Below are positions 32,698 through 32,698 of a stretch of 32,698 nucleotides of DNA, in pieces. A program made the position numbers and the translations under genes. The first letter of the stretch is position 1; every line of letters begins with the position of its first letter. The stretch spans positions 1 through 32,698 of the forward strand of contig DAHVAL010000019.1 of assembly GCA_027314645.1 (NCBI GenBank), written 5' to 3'. Under the pieces are notes generated by a model that saw nothing but the letters and a program-made list of their open reading frames with translations, had not been told where the DNA came from and ran no database searches. This DNA comes from Nitrospirota bacterium. Its GTDB lineage: Bacteria; Nitrospirota; Leptospirillia; Leptospirillales; Leptospirillaceae.

Positions 32698-32698
32698 T

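Noticed and set aside
1-32698. CRISPR arrays or tandem repeat arrays
   Set aside because: No regularly spaced direct repeats were seen.

Overview
The window is a GC-rich (about 60%) chromosomal stretch from a Gram-negative bacterium. Gene order is compact, with many ATGA/GTGA stop-start overlaps, and there are at least eight to nine predicted lipoproteins, a Pal-type peptidoglycan-binding lipoprotein, an Slp-family lipoprotein, an RND efflux pump, a type II NADH dehydrogenase and PEP synthase. Style and content fit a chemolithotroph such as Leptospirillum (Nitrospirota), but that is an inference, since no taxonomic marker gene is present.

Layout. 1-4105 is a minus-strand run: the start of radC, a PAP2 phosphatase, a Cys-rich YkgJ-type protein and a beta-propeller protein in a coupled operon, then a frameshifted lipoprotein. 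4299-8878 holds envelope proteins (two large lipoproteins and a small beta-barrel-like protein) around a tRNA nucleotidyltransferase-family gene. 8950-14661 is housekeeping and energy: ndh, a tiny membrane protein, der (with a frameshift) and ppsA, with two clear U-tailed terminators. 14857-20352 is a membrane protein, an RND adaptor/pump pair and a lipoprotein. 20759-23860 is an accessory patch: tRNA-Glu(CTC), then a lower-GC gene of unknown function split by a 936-bp IS5-family element. 23875-28470 has a LysR regulator, a HAD phosphatase, a three-gene lipoprotein/small membrane protein/Slp cluster and a small lipoprotein. 28492-32698 has RNase R, a long structured leader, a secreted Lys/Ala-rich protein, pal, a strong terminator, and a rod-like inverted-repeat region that looks like a structured RNA.

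Main observations. (1) The IS is bounded by a TTA duplication. Removing it and one TTA joins an ATG beyond the element in frame to the 2-kb gene, giving a protein of about 680 residues of unknown function. (2) Four genes (lipoprotein, der, the IS-split gene, the transposase) each carry what reads as exactly one extra base in a homopolymer run. Each corrected length is 3n, so sequencing error must be excluded before calling them pseudogenes; der is normally essential. (3) The leader at 31032-31085 and the nested helices at 32492-32697 are unexplained RNA-like structures. I did not find a complete, convincing new multi-gene system. The nearest candidate is the IS-interrupted gene beside tRNA-Glu.
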